Positions 16,165-24,769 are shown, numbered from the stretch's first letter. The stretch: DNA of 64,000 nucleotides from Candidatus Nitrosopumilus sp. (GCA_013215285.1 JABSRD010000001.1:306587-370586); one strand, 5' to 3'. Notes: generated by a model not told the origin, from the letters alone. Program-made: numbers and translations.

Positions 16165-17724
16165 ATGAAAAATGCAGTAAAGGCACTTACTGTAGTTGTT
16201 CCATTTTTAATATTATCTGTTTTAGGATTTGGATTACTTTTTTTTAATGATGCAGATGCTGACGGTGTGATAAATTCATTTGATAACTGTCCCAACATAG
16301 TAAATCCCACTCAATCTGATTTTGATAGTGACAAAATAGGTGATGATTGTGATATAGATGATGATAATGATGGAGTAGTTGATGCAATAGATGCCTTTGA
16401 TACTGATCCTTCTGAATGGTCAGACTTTGATTCTGATAAAATAGGAGATAACGCAGACATAGATGATGATAATGATGGAGTAGTTGATGCAATAGATGCC
16501 TTTGATACTGATCCTTCTGAATGGTCAGACTTTGATTTTGATGGTATTGGTGCAAACCAAGATCCAGATGATGACAATGATGGAATTTTAGATCTTGTGG
16601 ATAAAACCCCAATTTTACCTACTGAACAACTAGCTATAGAATATCTAGAAGAGATTCAAAACTGTTCATTAGAAGGCACAGAGAAACTCAGCACAACATG
16701 TTATTCTCAGTTGTTTCAAAAAATAATAGCACAAGAAGAATCTACCTTACACCCAATAGATCTATCCATAACCTTATCCAAACTTGGTGCTATTGATGAT
16801 TGTCATTTTACAACACATGCAATGGCACATGCATCTTTCAACGAGAATCCAAACATAATTGAAACTTTGAGTGGTTTGGATGGTTCTTTGTGTAGAGGTG
16901 CGTTTTACCATGGTTCTATTGCATCATATTTTGACATGCTAAAAGATGAAGGTAAATTCAATCTTACTTCACATATTGAATTATGTGATTCATTTTCTGG
17001 TACTTCAAACTATCAAGATTGTGTACATGGATTAGGTCATGGATTTGTTCTTTTTTATTTTGATGAACTAATGCCATCTGTTAATTCATGTAATCAAATG
17101 TCATTTTATCAAAATCAAATTTGCATTAAAGGAGTGATGATGCAATATACCACTGATAAAATGAATCAATATGGTATAACAAGTGAAAACATTTCAAATA
17201 TGTGTCCAAACTCAGAATTAAGCAGTCAAGATTATCAGCAATGTGTAATGTCTATTGGTACAACTTTTGCATTCCAAAATTTTCATAATTTTGATGAAGC
17301 ATCAAAGTTTTGTGAGTTAATGGATGATGAAAAAGATCAAAATATGTGCATTCAAGGATTGGAATTAGAAATTCAAGACTCTGAAAAATACAAAGTATCT
17401 CCACTAACCCAAGATATTAGAGAAAAGTTTCAACCACAATCCATTGAAGGTACATCCAAAATAATTGATATTCGAAGCCCTGCAATAATTTCTAACTTTG
17501 AATTTATTCCTAAAGTGGGCATAATTTCATTTTCTATTGACCGACCACAATATGTGATATTGTACATTCCAAATGAATTTGTTACATCAAAAATGATAGT
17601 GACAGTAAATGGTCAACTCCCAAGCGAATCATATGGAGAAAATAATATTTTTGGAGAAGAAATTGCCATGATTAGATTTATTCCAAAGGATGCAGGGTTT
17701 GTAATGGTTACTCCATTACCCTAG
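16165..17724 (+). CDS. Secreted thrombospondin type 3 (calcium) repeat protein with Cys/His-rich domain
   Basis: 519 aa from ATG 16165, about 30 bp after a TTTATTTA box. Signal peptide or anchor [20 protein letters not shown]. Residues about 30-145: TSP3-type repeats ([39 protein letters not shown] and two near-identical 35-residue units) which bind calcium through Asp clusters. Residues about 160-400: unknown domain with many Cys and His, including [31 protein letters not shown] and C-(about 40)-C spacings, reminiscent of a metal or heme site but not recognised. A beta-rich tail follows. The gene sits between two 50-bp direct repeats and looks inserted in front of rps19e. Confidence 0.8.
   Translation: MKNAVKALTVVVPFLILSVLGFGLLFFNDADADGVINSFDNCPNIVNPTQSDFDSDKIGDDCDIDDDNDGVVDAIDAFDTDPSEWSDFDSDKIGDNADIDDDNDGVVDAIDAFDTDPSEWSDFDFDGIGANQDPDDDNDGILDLVDKTPILPTEQLAIEYLEEIQNCSLEGTEKLSTTCYSQLFQKIIAQEESTLHPIDLSITLSKLGAIDDCHFTTHAMAHASFNENPNIIETLSGLDGSLCRGAFYHGSIASYFDMLKDEGKFNLTSHIELCDSFSGTSNYQDCVHGLGHGFVLFYFDELMPSVNSCNQMSFYQNQICIKGVMMQYTTDKMNQYGITSENISNMCPNSELSSQDYQQCVMSIGTTFAFQNFHNFDEASKFCELMDDEKDQNMCIQGLELEIQDSEKYKVSPLTQDIREKFQPQSIEGTSKIIDIRSPAIISNFEFIPKVGIISFSIDRPQYVILYIPNEFVTSKMIVTVNGQLPSESYGENNIFGEEIAMIRFIPKDAGFVMVTPLP
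16354..16537 (+). repeat. Internal coding duplication (79 bp identical, period 105 bp)
   Basis: Bases 16354-16432 and 16459-16537 are identical over 79 bp, offset by 105 bp (35 codons). They encode the [20 protein letters not shown] unit twice. Identity at silent positions points to a recent duplication or gene conversion within the calcium-repeat region. Confidence 0.9.
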
Positions 17725-17843
17725 TAATACAGTCAACAGTTTCTTCAATAATAATTTCATATTTTGTATTACAAAATTTGTATCGATACCTATTCTCTTT
17801 TAAAACACAAGAAGATTTTTCAAAAAATAAACATCGATCTGTG

Positions 17844-17893
17844 AATTTACGCTGAATTATGTTTAACAAACTTGACACCATACCTCAATGATT
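17844..17893 (+). repeat. 50-bp direct repeat, copy 2
   Basis: Second copy, 1826 bp downstream of copy 1, with one mismatch. Its 3' end touches the TATA box of rps19e (TTTATA at 17892-17897), so this copy probably represents the original upstream region of the ribosomal gene, with copy 1 created when the calcium-repeat gene entered. Confidence 0.9.
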
Positions 17894-17897
17894 TATA
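17892..17897 (+). promoter_or_regulatory. TATA box of rps19e
   Basis: TTTATA centred about 28 bp before the ATG at 17923, the spacing for a leaderless archaeal transcript. Confidence 0.5.
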
Positions 17898-17922
17898 AGA
17901 CGATTCTCAATTTTTTGACTTT

Positions 17923-18375
17923 ATGGCAAAGGTCTATGATGTACCAGCAGATGTCTTAATTGTAAGATTAGCAACTATTCTAAAGTCTGAAGATATCCCA
18001 GCACCTTCTTGGACCCCATTTGTCAAAACAGGAGCTCATGCTGATAAACCTCCACAAGATAGAGAGTGGTGGCATACACGATGCGCTTCAGTAATGAGAA
18101 AAATTTACCTTTATGGCCCAATTGGAATTAATGAATTAAGAAAAGATTATGGTGGTGGTAAACCATCTGGATATGGAGCTGCACATCACAAATCCGCTAG
18201 TGGTGCAATTATTAGAAATGCCATTCAAGGATTAGAAAAACTTGGCTATGTTGAAAAAGTTGAGAAGAAAGGTCGTGTTATTTCTAAACAAGGAATGCAA
18301 AAACTCGATAGATTAGCAACAGAAATTCTTAAAGAACTAGTTGTTGTAAATCCCCAACTAAAAATATACACTTAG
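17923..18375 (+). CDS. rps19e: 30S ribosomal protein S19e
   Basis: 150 aa, normal length. Conserved S19e features: KVYDVPADVLIVRLATILK at the N-terminus, PPQDREWWHTRCASVMRKIY in the middle (the WWxxRxAS segment that contacts 18S-type rRNA), YGGGKPSGYGAAHH and a winged-helix C-terminal part (NAIQGLEKLGYVEKVEKKGR). A small-subunit protein shared by archaea and eukaryotes. It is followed 7 bp later by the PDCD5-like gene, a pairing common in archaea. Confidence 0.96.
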   Translation: MAKVYDVPADVLIVRLATILKSEDIPAPSWTPFVKTGAHADKPPQDREWWHTRCASVMRKIYLYGPIGINELRKDYGGGKPSGYGAAHHKSASGAIIRNAIQGLEKLGYVEKVEKKGRVISKQGMQKLDRLATEILKELVVVNPQLKIYT

Positions 18376-18382
18376 ATTCAAA

Positions 18383-18664
18383 ATGAGTTTTCCTGAATCT
18401 GATGATCTGCCTCAAGATAATAATCAAAATGAACATGCTGCACAAAAAGATCAAATCCTAAAACAAATTCTTTCTCCTGAAGCTAGAATGAGATTAAACA
18501 ATATTAAAATGGTAAAATCAGAATTATCCGATCTAGTTGAACAATATCTAATTGGAATGGCAACTCAAGGGAAAATCCATGGTCAACTAACTGATGAACA
18601 ACTAAAGCAAATTTTGCTCTCTATTCAGCAACCAAAACGTGATTTTAAGATAAATCGAATATAA
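18383..18664 (+). CDS. PDCD5/TFAR19-family DNA-binding protein
   Basis: 93 aa. The core QKDQILKQILSPEARMRLNN, then IKMVKSELSDLVEQYLIGMA and GKIHGQLTDEQLKQILL is the compact helix bundle of PDCD5 homologues, which in archaea are small DNA-binding proteins. A disordered acidic N-terminus (SFPESDDLPQDNNQ) precedes it and a basic tail (KRDFKINRI) follows. Co-directional with rps19e, 7 bp gap, so likely one transcript. Confidence 0.88.
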   Translation: MSFPESDDLPQDNNQNEHAAQKDQILKQILSPEARMRLNNIKMVKSELSDLVEQYLIGMATQGKIHGQLTDEQLKQILLSIQQPKRDFKINRI

Positions 18665-18705
18665 TTCAGATAAAATATAATTATGGGCAAAAAGTTGATT
18701 TAATC

Positions 18706-19785
18706 ATGAAAGCCGTTGTATACACTGAATATGCACCAGATGATAATTATGCTAAAATCCTCAAAGTCCAGGATATAGATGAACCAAAAGCAAAAGCAGA
18801 TCAAGTAATTTTCAAAGTAAAATCTACTTCTCTAAATTATAATGATATTTGGGGTATGAGAGGAAATCCAGTTCCTGTGCCATTACCACATGTATCTGGA
18901 TCTGATGCAGCAGGAGATGTAATTGCAATCGGTGAGGATGTTAAAAATATCAAAGTTGGAGATAGAGTTGTTTCCCATTCAAACATGTCTTGCAGAGTTT
19001 GTAAAGCATGTACTGATGGTAGAGAATTTGATTGTACTAAGAGAACCATTTGGGGATTCCAAACTGGTCCAAATTGGGGAGCATTTTCTGAAGTAACTCA
19101 TTTACCTGAAGTTAATATTTCAAAAATTCCAGAAGGTGTTTCATATGATGATGCAGCTGCTGCATCAATGACTCTTTTGACATCATGGCACATGTTAGTT
19201 GGAAGAGCCAAAATTACACCAGGACAAACTGTCTTAATTATGGGTGGAGGTTCTGGAGTAGGTAGTTTTGGTATTCAAATAGCAAAGCTATACAATTGTG
19301 ATGTTATTGCAACAGCAAGTCCAGATAAACTAGACAAATGTCTTGAACTTGGAGCAGATTTTGCAGTTGATCATAGAAAAGATGATTGGCATAAAGAAGT
19401 TAGAGCAATCACTAAAGGTATTGCAAAGAAGAAGGGTGAAGCACCTGGAATCGATGTTTCTTTTGATCACATTGGTGAAACACATTGGAACAAACAACTA
19501 ACTTTGCTCAAATACGGTGCAACACTTGTTTCATGTGGTGCAACAACTGGATATAATGCACAAACTGATCTAAGACATGTTTTCTTTAAGGGAACTAACA
19601 TTTTGGGTTCAACACAAGGAACAAAAGCTGAACTAGATCAAGGTTTGTATTGGATGGGTCAAGGCAAAATTAAAGCTGCAATTGATTCAACTTTTACCTT
19701 TGAACAAGCAGCAGAGGCACACACAAAAATGTTAAACGGAAAAGGTCTCTTTGGCAAAATCTTATTGAAGCCAGAGGGCGTCTAA
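18706..19785 (+). CDS. Zinc-dependent alcohol dehydrogenase / quinone-reductase-like oxidoreductase (MDR family)
   Basis: 359 aa. GroES-like N-terminal domain (residues about 25-150) with the structural zinc cysteines CRVCKACTDGREFDC, and a Rossmann domain with GGGSGVGSFGIQIAK (about 180-195). The usual catalytic Cys is replaced around YNDIWGMRGNP, so it resembles the zinc-binding but reductase-type MDR enzymes. Sulfolobales acryloyl-CoA reductase belongs to this family, so a role in the 3-hydroxypropionate/4-hydroxybutyrate cycle is possible but unproven. Followed after 7 bp by a CitE-like lyase, suggesting joint CoA-ester metabolism. Confidence 0.8.
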   Translation: MKAVVYTEYAPDDNYAKILKVQDIDEPKAKADQVIFKVKSTSLNYNDIWGMRGNPVPVPLPHVSGSDAAGDVIAIGEDVKNIKVGDRVVSHSNMSCRVCKACTDGREFDCTKRTIWGFQTGPNWGAFSEVTHLPEVNISKIPEGVSYDDAAAASMTLLTSWHMLVGRAKITPGQTVLIMGGGSGVGSFGIQIAKLYNCDVIATASPDKLDKCLELGADFAVDHRKDDWHKEVRAITKGIAKKKGEAPGIDVSFDHIGETHWNKQLTLLKYGATLVSCGATTGYNAQTDLRHVFFKGTNILGSTQGTKAELDQGLYWMGQGKIKAAIDSTFTFEQAAEAHTKMLNGKGLFGKILLKPEGV

Positions 19786-19792
19786 CCATTTA

Positions 19793-20650
19793 ATGACACA
19801 GCTTTTTCGTAGCCTTATTTTTGTTCCTGGTAATAATCCTAGATTTCTAGAAAAAGCAAAAAAAATTCAAGCTGATATTGTTTGCTTTGATTTAGAAGAC
19901 TCAGTTCCAGATAATGAAAAAACAAATGCAAGAAAACTCATCAAATCTGCATTAAAATCTAGAAAATTATACGCATCTTCTATTTTTGTTCGTACTAATT
20001 CACCCACATCTGGGAAAATTCCTTCTGATCTTAAGGAAGTAATTCAAAAAGGTATTGATGGAATTGTTATTCCTAAAGTGAATAACATTCAAGAACTTGA
20101 AAAAATTGAAAAAATTTTATCTAAATTAGAAAAGACAAAAAATCTAAAACCACTTCAGATAATCCCATCTATTGAATCTGCAGAGGGGGTGGTTAACACA
20201 TTTACTATTGCATCTTTTGGAAAAAGAGTTTCTGCTGTAGTTTTTGGTGTTTTTGATTTGTTAAATGATTTGGGAATTGAATACACAAAAGAATCTGAAG
20301 GTGCAAAGTATTCCAGAGCAAAAATTCCTGTTGATGGACATGCAGCTGGTGTTGCAGTAATAGATGCAATTTGGCAAGATCTTAAAGATGTTAAAGGATT
20401 AGAAAAAGATTGTAAAATTGGTAAAAGTCTTGGATATACTGGAAAAAGTATCATACATCCAGATCAAATAAGTATCGTACACAAATTATTCCATCCAAAT
20501 AAAAATGAAATTTTATGGGCAGAAAGAGTTTGTAAAATTTATCTTGAATCAACAAAGAAAGGAACAGGTGCTACAACCGTTGATGGGAAAATGATAGATG
20601 AGGTACATTTCAAGCAAGCAAAAGCATTACTTGAACTTGTAAAACAATAA
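19793..20650 (+). CDS. CitE-like (HpcH/HpaI family) CoA-ester lyase
   Basis: 285 aa. RSLIFVPGNNPRFLEKAKK and DIVCFDLEDSVPDNEK are hallmark CitE/malyl-CoA lyase segments (Mg2+-binding Asp/Glu); PSIESAEGVVN and GVFDLLNDLGIE follow, and SLGYTGKSIIHPDQI near the C-terminus binds the CoA substrate. Likely cleaves or forms a C-C bond in a hydroxyacyl-CoA (malyl-, citramalyl- or similar). No CitF/CitD partners are near, so it is a stand-alone enzyme. In an operon with the preceding dehydrogenase. Confidence 0.88.
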   Translation: MTQLFRSLIFVPGNNPRFLEKAKKIQADIVCFDLEDSVPDNEKTNARKLIKSALKSRKLYASSIFVRTNSPTSGKIPSDLKEVIQKGIDGIVIPKVNNIQELEKIEKILSKLEKTKNLKPLQIIPSIESAEGVVNTFTIASFGKRVSAVVFGVFDLLNDLGIEYTKESEGAKYSRAKIPVDGHAAGVAVIDAIWQDLKDVKGLEKDCKIGKSLGYTGKSIIHPDQISIVHKLFHPNKNEILWAERVCKIYLESTKKGTGATTVDGKMIDEVHFKQAKALLELVKQ

Positions 20651-20667
20651 TTTAGTTCTAATTGAGT

Positions 20668-21279
20668 CTAGACAAATGTTTCTAAAATTGATTTCATACT
20701 AGTACTTTTTTCAAACATTTTTTGAGATACAACTCCTTTAACTACAATTCTTTCTTTTTTCATATCTAGATTAATTTTTTGGAAAATACATTGCAGTTTG
20801 AAAATCTTTTTACTTTCACTGAGTATTTTTCCAGATTCAATAATTATTCCATTAATTATTAAATTTTCAATTTTTCTATATCCTGAAGTTTTAGGAACTT
20901 TAGATTCTTTAAGAATTTGAGGAATTGTAAATTCTTTTTCTAAAAGAGATGAAATTATTTTCCTTGTTTCTATATCTCCAAATAATTCTAAAACTAAATT
21001 AGATAAATTTGAATTAATTATAGTTAAAATATATTTATCATTATTTTTTTTAATTTTGATAATTTTATTGATACATTCCCTCTCAAATTTTTTGACATTT
21101 ACATTGGAATTTTTTTTAAGAACACTTGTAAATTTATGAAAATGTTCAATTGAAAGTTTTATTGACATACCATGTTCTAAAAATAATTCACGTTCAACTT
21201 TTTTTAGAACATCCAAACTTATTTTCTTTTTAATTTCAGTAGATAATGCGTTTGAGATTAATCTATCAATACCACTCAT
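20668..21279 (-). CDS. HTH transcriptional regulator, divergent from response regulator
   Basis: 203 aa when started at ATG 21279; the longer reading to 21507 runs into the divergent response regulator and is rejected. N-terminal about 100 residues are helical (IKKKISLDVLKKVERELFL, HFHKFTSVLKKN) and the second half looks like a winged HTH (ETRKIISSLLEKEFTIPQIL, VPKTSGYRKIENLIING). The KEFTIPQILKESKVPKTSGYR part has the form of an ArsR/MarR-like recognition region. Likely controls itself and the divergent receiver gene, 58 bp away; that link is inferred from arrangement only. Confidence 0.7.
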   Translation of the reverse strand: MSGIDRLISNALSTEIKKKISLDVLKKVERELFLEHGMSIKLSIEHFHKFTSVLKKNSNVNVKKFERECINKIIKIKKNNDKYILTIINSNLSNLVLELFGDIETRKIISSLLEKEFTIPQILKESKVPKTSGYRKIENLIINGIIIESGKILSESKKIFKLQCIFQKINLDMKKERIVVKGVVSQKMFEKSTSMKSILETFV

Positions 21280-21337
21280 GCAGAAGTTAAAAATAATGGA
21301 AAATATTAAAGCACTGATTTTATTATTATAACTTGAG

Positions 21338-21688
21338 ATGACTAAATCTGTAATTGTAATAGATGATGATGAAGATACTGTAAGATTATTCAGTGAATTT
21401 CTTGAAGAACATGACATTAATGTAATTGGAAATGGTTTTGATGGCGTTACTGCAGTTAAATTATTCAAAGAAACAAAACCTGATGTTGTCTTAATTGATC
21501 TAAACATGCCTAATGGTAGTGGATTTTATGCCATCAAAAAAATTCAAGCGATTGATCCCAAAGCAAAAATTATTGCAGTTACTGCAGATGGAGGTTATTC
21601 TACTGAGGAAAAATTAGAGAAATTAAACATACCTCTAATTCAAAAACCATTCAAGATGGATAAGGTAATTTCTTTTATTAACAATTAA
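21338..21688 (+). CDS. CheY-like single-domain response regulator
   Basis: 116 aa, a bare receiver domain. Acidic pocket DDDED at residues about 8-12, phospho-acceptor Asp in VLIDLNMPNG (about residue 53), Thr/Ala in AVTADGG (about 82), and Lys in IQKPFKM (about 104). No output domain. Such proteins relay phosphate from histidine kinases, several of which occur in thaumarchaea, though none is in the window. Divergent from the HTH gene. Confidence 0.92.
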   Translation: MTKSVIVIDDDEDTVRLFSEFLEEHDINVIGNGFDGVTAVKLFKETKPDVVLIDLNMPNGSGFYAIKKIQAIDPKAKIIAVTADGGYSTEEKLEKLNIPLIQKPFKMDKVISFINN

Positions 21689-21758
21689 TGCATTTCCCAT
21701 TTTTGGGACTTTTCATATAGTATTATATTATAATGTTCATAAATAATAAATGATTAAA

Positions 21759-21902
21759 ATGAGTAAACGTGTTACAATCATGATTGATGATGATCTTGAT
21801 AAAAAGCTTAGATTTCGTCAAGCAAAATTAATTCAACAAGAACAATCATCATACAGTTATTCCAAAGTGTTGAATGAAACACTTCGTAAAACTTTGAAAT
21901 AA
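21759..21902 (+). CDS. Small ribbon-helix-helix-like DNA-binding protein (47 aa)
   Basis: Starts at ATG 21759 (an in-frame ATG 9 bp earlier is possible). Begins MSKRVTIMIDDDLDKKLRFR, which has the strand-helix form of CopG/Arc repressors, followed by a second helix (SYSYSKVLNETLRKTLK). A likely small dimeric DNA binder; target unknown. Too short to be found by long-ORF screens. Confidence 0.65.
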   Translation: MSKRVTIMIDDDLDKKLRFRQAKLIQQEQSSYSYSKVLNETLRKTLK

Positions 21903-21912
21903 TCAAAACATC

Positions 21913-21920
21913 TTTTTTTT
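21913..21920 (+). terminator. Oligo-T terminator-like tract
   Basis: Eight T in a row on the coding strand 11 bp after the stop of the ribbon-helix-helix gene; consistent with an archaeal U-tract terminator. Confidence 0.35.
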
Positions 21921-21976
21921 AAATTTATTTATTAGAATAGGTTAAAGATAATGAATTATTATTATATTATAGTGAA

Positions 21977-22681
21977 ATGGTGAATCTTCTTGATCCCACA
22001 AATGTGATTACTAGAATGTTTAATGCTGGAAAATATGATGAAATGTATGATTATTGTAAAGATCTACATGAAAAAATTCCTAATGACATGGTTGGACTTC
22101 AGAATATCTCACTATCTTTAATTAATCTACAAAAATATTTTGAGGCTATTGTTTATTGTGATAAAGTTTTAGAAATAAAAAATTTAGATATCTATGCATT
22201 AAAAAATAAAATTTATGCTCTTGAAAGTCTAAATCAACATAAGCAAGTTTTAGAATTATGTACTCTACTTCTTTCTACAAATTCTCAGGATACATGGGCA
22301 TTAAACAGCATGGGTTTGTCTTTAAATGAATTAAATCAACACAATGACGCTCTTGAGTATTATGACAAATCTCTTCGAATAGACCCCAATGATGTGACTG
22401 CTTTAATGAATAAGGCCATTTCTCTTAGTCATTTAGGTAACTACAAAGATGCAATAAATTACTATGATATGGCACAAATAATTGATTCCAGTTTAAAAGA
22501 AATACCTCTTGCTAAATCAAGATTATTTGAAAAATTGAATATGCCGGATGATGCATTTTTGGCAGCACAAGGTGTGTTAAATAAAAATATGGAAAAAATT
22601 AAGACTGATGCTAATAAAAACAAATGTTCTATTTTTCATCAATTCTGTGAAGATGAATTTGAAAAATCAAATTCAAAATAA
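21977..22681 (+). CDS. Tetratricopeptide-repeat protein
   Basis: 234 aa with about five TPR units. The clearest are WALNSMGLSLNELNQHNDAL, EYYDKSLRIDPNDVTALMNK and AISLSHLGNYKDAINYYDMA, each with the W/L-G-Y-A-P spacing of the 34-residue repeat. No signal peptide, no enzyme domain. TPR solenoids mediate protein contacts; the partner is unknown. The C-terminal about 40 residues (NMEKIKTDANKNKCSIFHQF) lie outside the repeats. Confidence 0.85.
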   Translation: MVNLLDPTNVITRMFNAGKYDEMYDYCKDLHEKIPNDMVGLQNISLSLINLQKYFEAIVYCDKVLEIKNLDIYALKNKIYALESLNQHKQVLELCTLLLSTNSQDTWALNSMGLSLNELNQHNDALEYYDKSLRIDPNDVTALMNKAISLSHLGNYKDAINYYDMAQIIDSSLKEIPLAKSRLFEKLNMPDDAFLAAQGVLNKNMEKIKTDANKNKCSIFHQFCEDEFEKSNSK

Positions 22682-22716
22682 TTCCTAATTTTTAAAAAAA
22701 GAAAAATAAAGTTTTT

Positions 22717-22908
22717 CTAAAACTCGATTACAGAACCTGCTGAAATCGTATATTTTTGACTTTGTTGTTCTCCGTGAACGTCATACCATGCAACATTCAG
22801 ACTTACTTTGTTTCTGAGTGCAGACTATATTGTAATGTGGCTTGCCTGTCTTAATCTATCTTGTATTGGTTTTTCTTGTACTGTTGTTTCTTGTATTAAT
22901 TTTTCCAT
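22717..22908 (-). pseudogene. Small gene broken by one in-frame TAG
   Basis: From ATG 22908 an open frame of 64 codons runs to TAG at 22717-22719, interrupted only by a TAG at codon 28 (22825-22827). The reading is MEKLIQETTVQEKPIQDRLR QASHITI, stop, SALRNKVSLNVAWYDVHGE QQSQKYTISAGSVIEF. Both halves look protein-like and stay in one frame, so a single CAG-to-TAG (Gln to stop) change explains it. No internal start is available for the second half. Thaumarchaea are not known to decode TAG as pyrrolysine. Family not recognised; a sequencing error cannot be excluded. Confidence 0.55.
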
Positions 22909-23045
22909 ATTGTATGATTAACAATAATGATTTAGCATCAAGAGTAAAAATTAATTTTTGATCGCTTGACAACTTTTGACAAACTCACTGTTAGAATATC
23001 TGTAAACCAAAAATATTGAGGTTCTAAATCTTTAATAATATTTTT

Positions 23046-23696
23046 CTATAACTCTGCAAGTGAATCTGCAGATGCCATGATACTATCTGTACTAGTTGGA
23101 ACTGATGGGAATTTCTCACCAATCTGTGTTCCTGCAACTGCTGCTGCCTCTTGTAGAATTGAATTTGTCTCTTGATTTGCTCCAGATTCTGCAGATGAGA
23201 AATCCTCACCAATAGATCCTGGCATCATATCTCCAAGCATATTGCCCATAGATTCAACCTCCCCACTTGCTTGAGACATTACATTACTCATTGCAGGAAC
23301 AACTACCTTCATTGTATCTACTGCAGGTCTCATGGCAACTATGGTATCACCTACAGAATTTGCAGTAGTGAGTCTAAGTTGAGTTTTTTCTATAGATAAT
23401 CTCATATTTCCTATCATTGAACTAGTTTTTCGCATCTGTGCTAGTTCATTTGCGAGAGCTTTTGCTGTACGAATATCGCCATTTTGCTTTGCTTGAACGA
23501 TTCTGTTAAATATTTTCTGTTCTTTTTCTGATAATTGATTTGATGTTCTGTTTAATTTTGATATTGGACTGTTTAACTCCTTGATGGTATTTTCTATTCT
23601 TGGTTTTAGAGGCTGTTCTTTTTTTACCAAACCTTGGAATTTCTCTGAAATACCACTATTGGACTGTTTGTTCCAGTCTTGTCCAAAGTTTGTCAT
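23046..23696 (-). CDS. ESCRT-III-like cell division protein (CdvB family)
   Basis: 216 aa. The basic helical N-terminal half (KEQPLKPRIENTIKELNSPI, LSEKEQKIFNRIVQAKQNG) and the long helical core (TAKALANELAQMRKTSSMIG, LRLTTANSVGDTIVAMRPAV) are the Snf7/ESCRT-III fold; the second half carries the acidic, Met/Gly-rich region (GEVESMGNMLGDMMPGSIGE). No clear C-terminal winged helix or MIM2 proline motif, so it is likely a CdvB paralogue (CdvB1/B2 type) rather than CdvB itself. These proteins polymerise at the division neck. Divergent from tfb, with a perfect inverted repeat in the shared spacer. Confidence 0.85.
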   Translation of the reverse strand: MTNFGQDWNKQSNSGISEKFQGLVKKEQPLKPRIENTIKELNSPISKLNRTSNQLSEKEQKIFNRIVQAKQNGDIRTAKALANELAQMRKTSSMIGNMRLSIEKTQLRLTTANSVGDTIVAMRPAVDTMKVVVPAMSNVMSQASGEVESMGNMLGDMMPGSIGEDFSSAESGANQETNSILQEAAAVAGTQIGEKFPSVPTSTDSIMASADSLAEL

Positions 23697-23752
23697 GAAA
23701 TGAAATCTTAAAATCTTGACTTAGACTCAGGAGCCAAATAAAATCAACAAAT

Positions 23753-23772
23753 GTGATCAGATTAATGATCAC
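23753..23772. promoter_or_regulatory. Perfect inverted repeat between cdvB-like gene and tfb
   Basis: GTGATCA-gattaa-TGATCAC, two 7-bp arms with a 6-bp centre, in the 155-bp spacer between two divergent genes. The form suits a dimeric repressor site that could act on both; no regulator is identified. Confidence 0.4.
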
Positions 23773-23851
23773 TACTCATGGATAATTTCTATTTTGTATC
23801 TTAAATCAGTTATATGAGTTGATTTTGAATATTAAAAAATAGGTGAGAAAT

Positions 23852-24769
23852 ATGGGTTTTGATTCAAATTCCAACTGTTCACGTTGTGGAAAAAAATCCA
23901 TGTTAATTGATGAAGTTACAGGCGAACAATTTTGCGGAAAATGTGGTTATGTGATTTCTGAAAAAGTAGATGAATCCGGACCCGAGCGGAAATCATATTC
24001 AACCCCGGGAGGAACTGATACTTCAAGAACTGGTGCCCCAACATCTCTCACAAGACATGATAAAGGACTATCAACTGTAATCAATCCCCTAAACAAAGAT
24101 GCTTCTGGAAGACCTCTATCCGCCTCAATGAAAAGTACCATTACAAGACTTCGAACCTGGGATAGTAGAAGTCAATCACATGCTTCTGCAGATAGAAATC
24201 TTAGATTGGCTCTTAGTGAGTTGGATAGACTAAAAGATAAACTAACAATCTCTTCAATTACACTTGAAAAAGCAGCTTACATTTACAGAAAAGCACTAGA
24301 AAAAAAATTGGTTCGGGGCAGATCTATTTCTGCTATGATTGCTGCATCACTTTATGCTGCCTGCAGAGATACAGAAATTCCTAGAACACTAAAAGATGTT
24401 ACAGAAGCTTCTAATGTTAAACGAAAAGATATTTCACGATGTTATAGAATATTACATCAAGAATTAGAATTAAAAATGCCCGTAGTTGATTCAGTTCAAT
24501 GTATTGCAAAAATTTCAAGTAAAGTAAAGATGACAGAAAAAACAAAACGACATGCAATTAAAATTATTAAAGAAATACAAGAGCAAAATGAATCTGCAGG
24601 AAAAGATCCTATGGGACTAGCTGCATCAGCATTGTATTTGTCATGTGTACAAACTGGAGTACATATTACTCAAAGAGATATTGCAGAAGCGGCAGGAGTT
24701 ACAGAAGTTACCATAAGAAATCGTTACAAGGGAATAAAAGAAATGTATCTATCAGAATCAGATTTGTAA
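23852..24769 (+). CDS. tfb: Transcription initiation factor IIB
   Basis: 305 aa from ATG 23852, which follows a GGTGAG ribosome-binding sequence; a GTG at 23843 would add three residues. N-terminal zinc ribbon CSRCGKKSMLI...QFCGKCGYVI, the B-reader/linker region (ESGPERKSYSTPGGTDTSRTG), then two cyclin repeats (SSITLEKAAYIYRKALEKKL ... and AIKIIKEIQEQNESAGKDP ...) and the BRE-reading HTH VTEVTIRNRYKGIK at the end. Bridges TBP-DNA and RNA polymerase. Thaumarchaea usually have several TFBs; this is one of them. Confidence 0.95.
   Translation: MGFDSNSNCSRCGKKSMLIDEVTGEQFCGKCGYVISEKVDESGPERKSYSTPGGTDTSRTGAPTSLTRHDKGLSTVINPLNKDASGRPLSASMKSTITRLRTWDSRSQSHASADRNLRLALSELDRLKDKLTISSITLEKAAYIYRKALEKKLVRGRSISAMIAASLYAACRDTEIPRTLKDVTEASNVKRKDISRCYRILHQELELKMPVVDSVQCIAKISSKVKMTEKTKRHAIKIIKEIQEQNESAGKDPMGLAASALYLSCVQTGVHITQRDIAEAAGVTEVTIRNRYKGIKEMYLSESDL

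Noticed and set aside
16062-16612. Two reading frames overlapping the calcium-repeat gene, one antisense and rich in His/Gln
   Set aside because: They are shadows of the Asp-rich repeats; composition is explained by the GAT codons of the real gene.
16018-17893. Repeats as att sites of an integrated element
   Set aside because: There is no integrase, tRNA gene or other mobile-element gene between the repeats; only one secreted-protein gene is enclosed. Kept as a finding, not called a mobile element.
20668-21507. Longer form of the HTH gene reaching into the response regulator
   Set aside because: The extra N-terminal sequence is antisense to a clear receiver domain; the ATG at 21279 fits a divergent pair.
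22825-22827. TAG read as pyrrolysine
   Set aside because: No pyl genes are visible and pyrrolysine use is not known in this group; a nonsense mutation is simpler.
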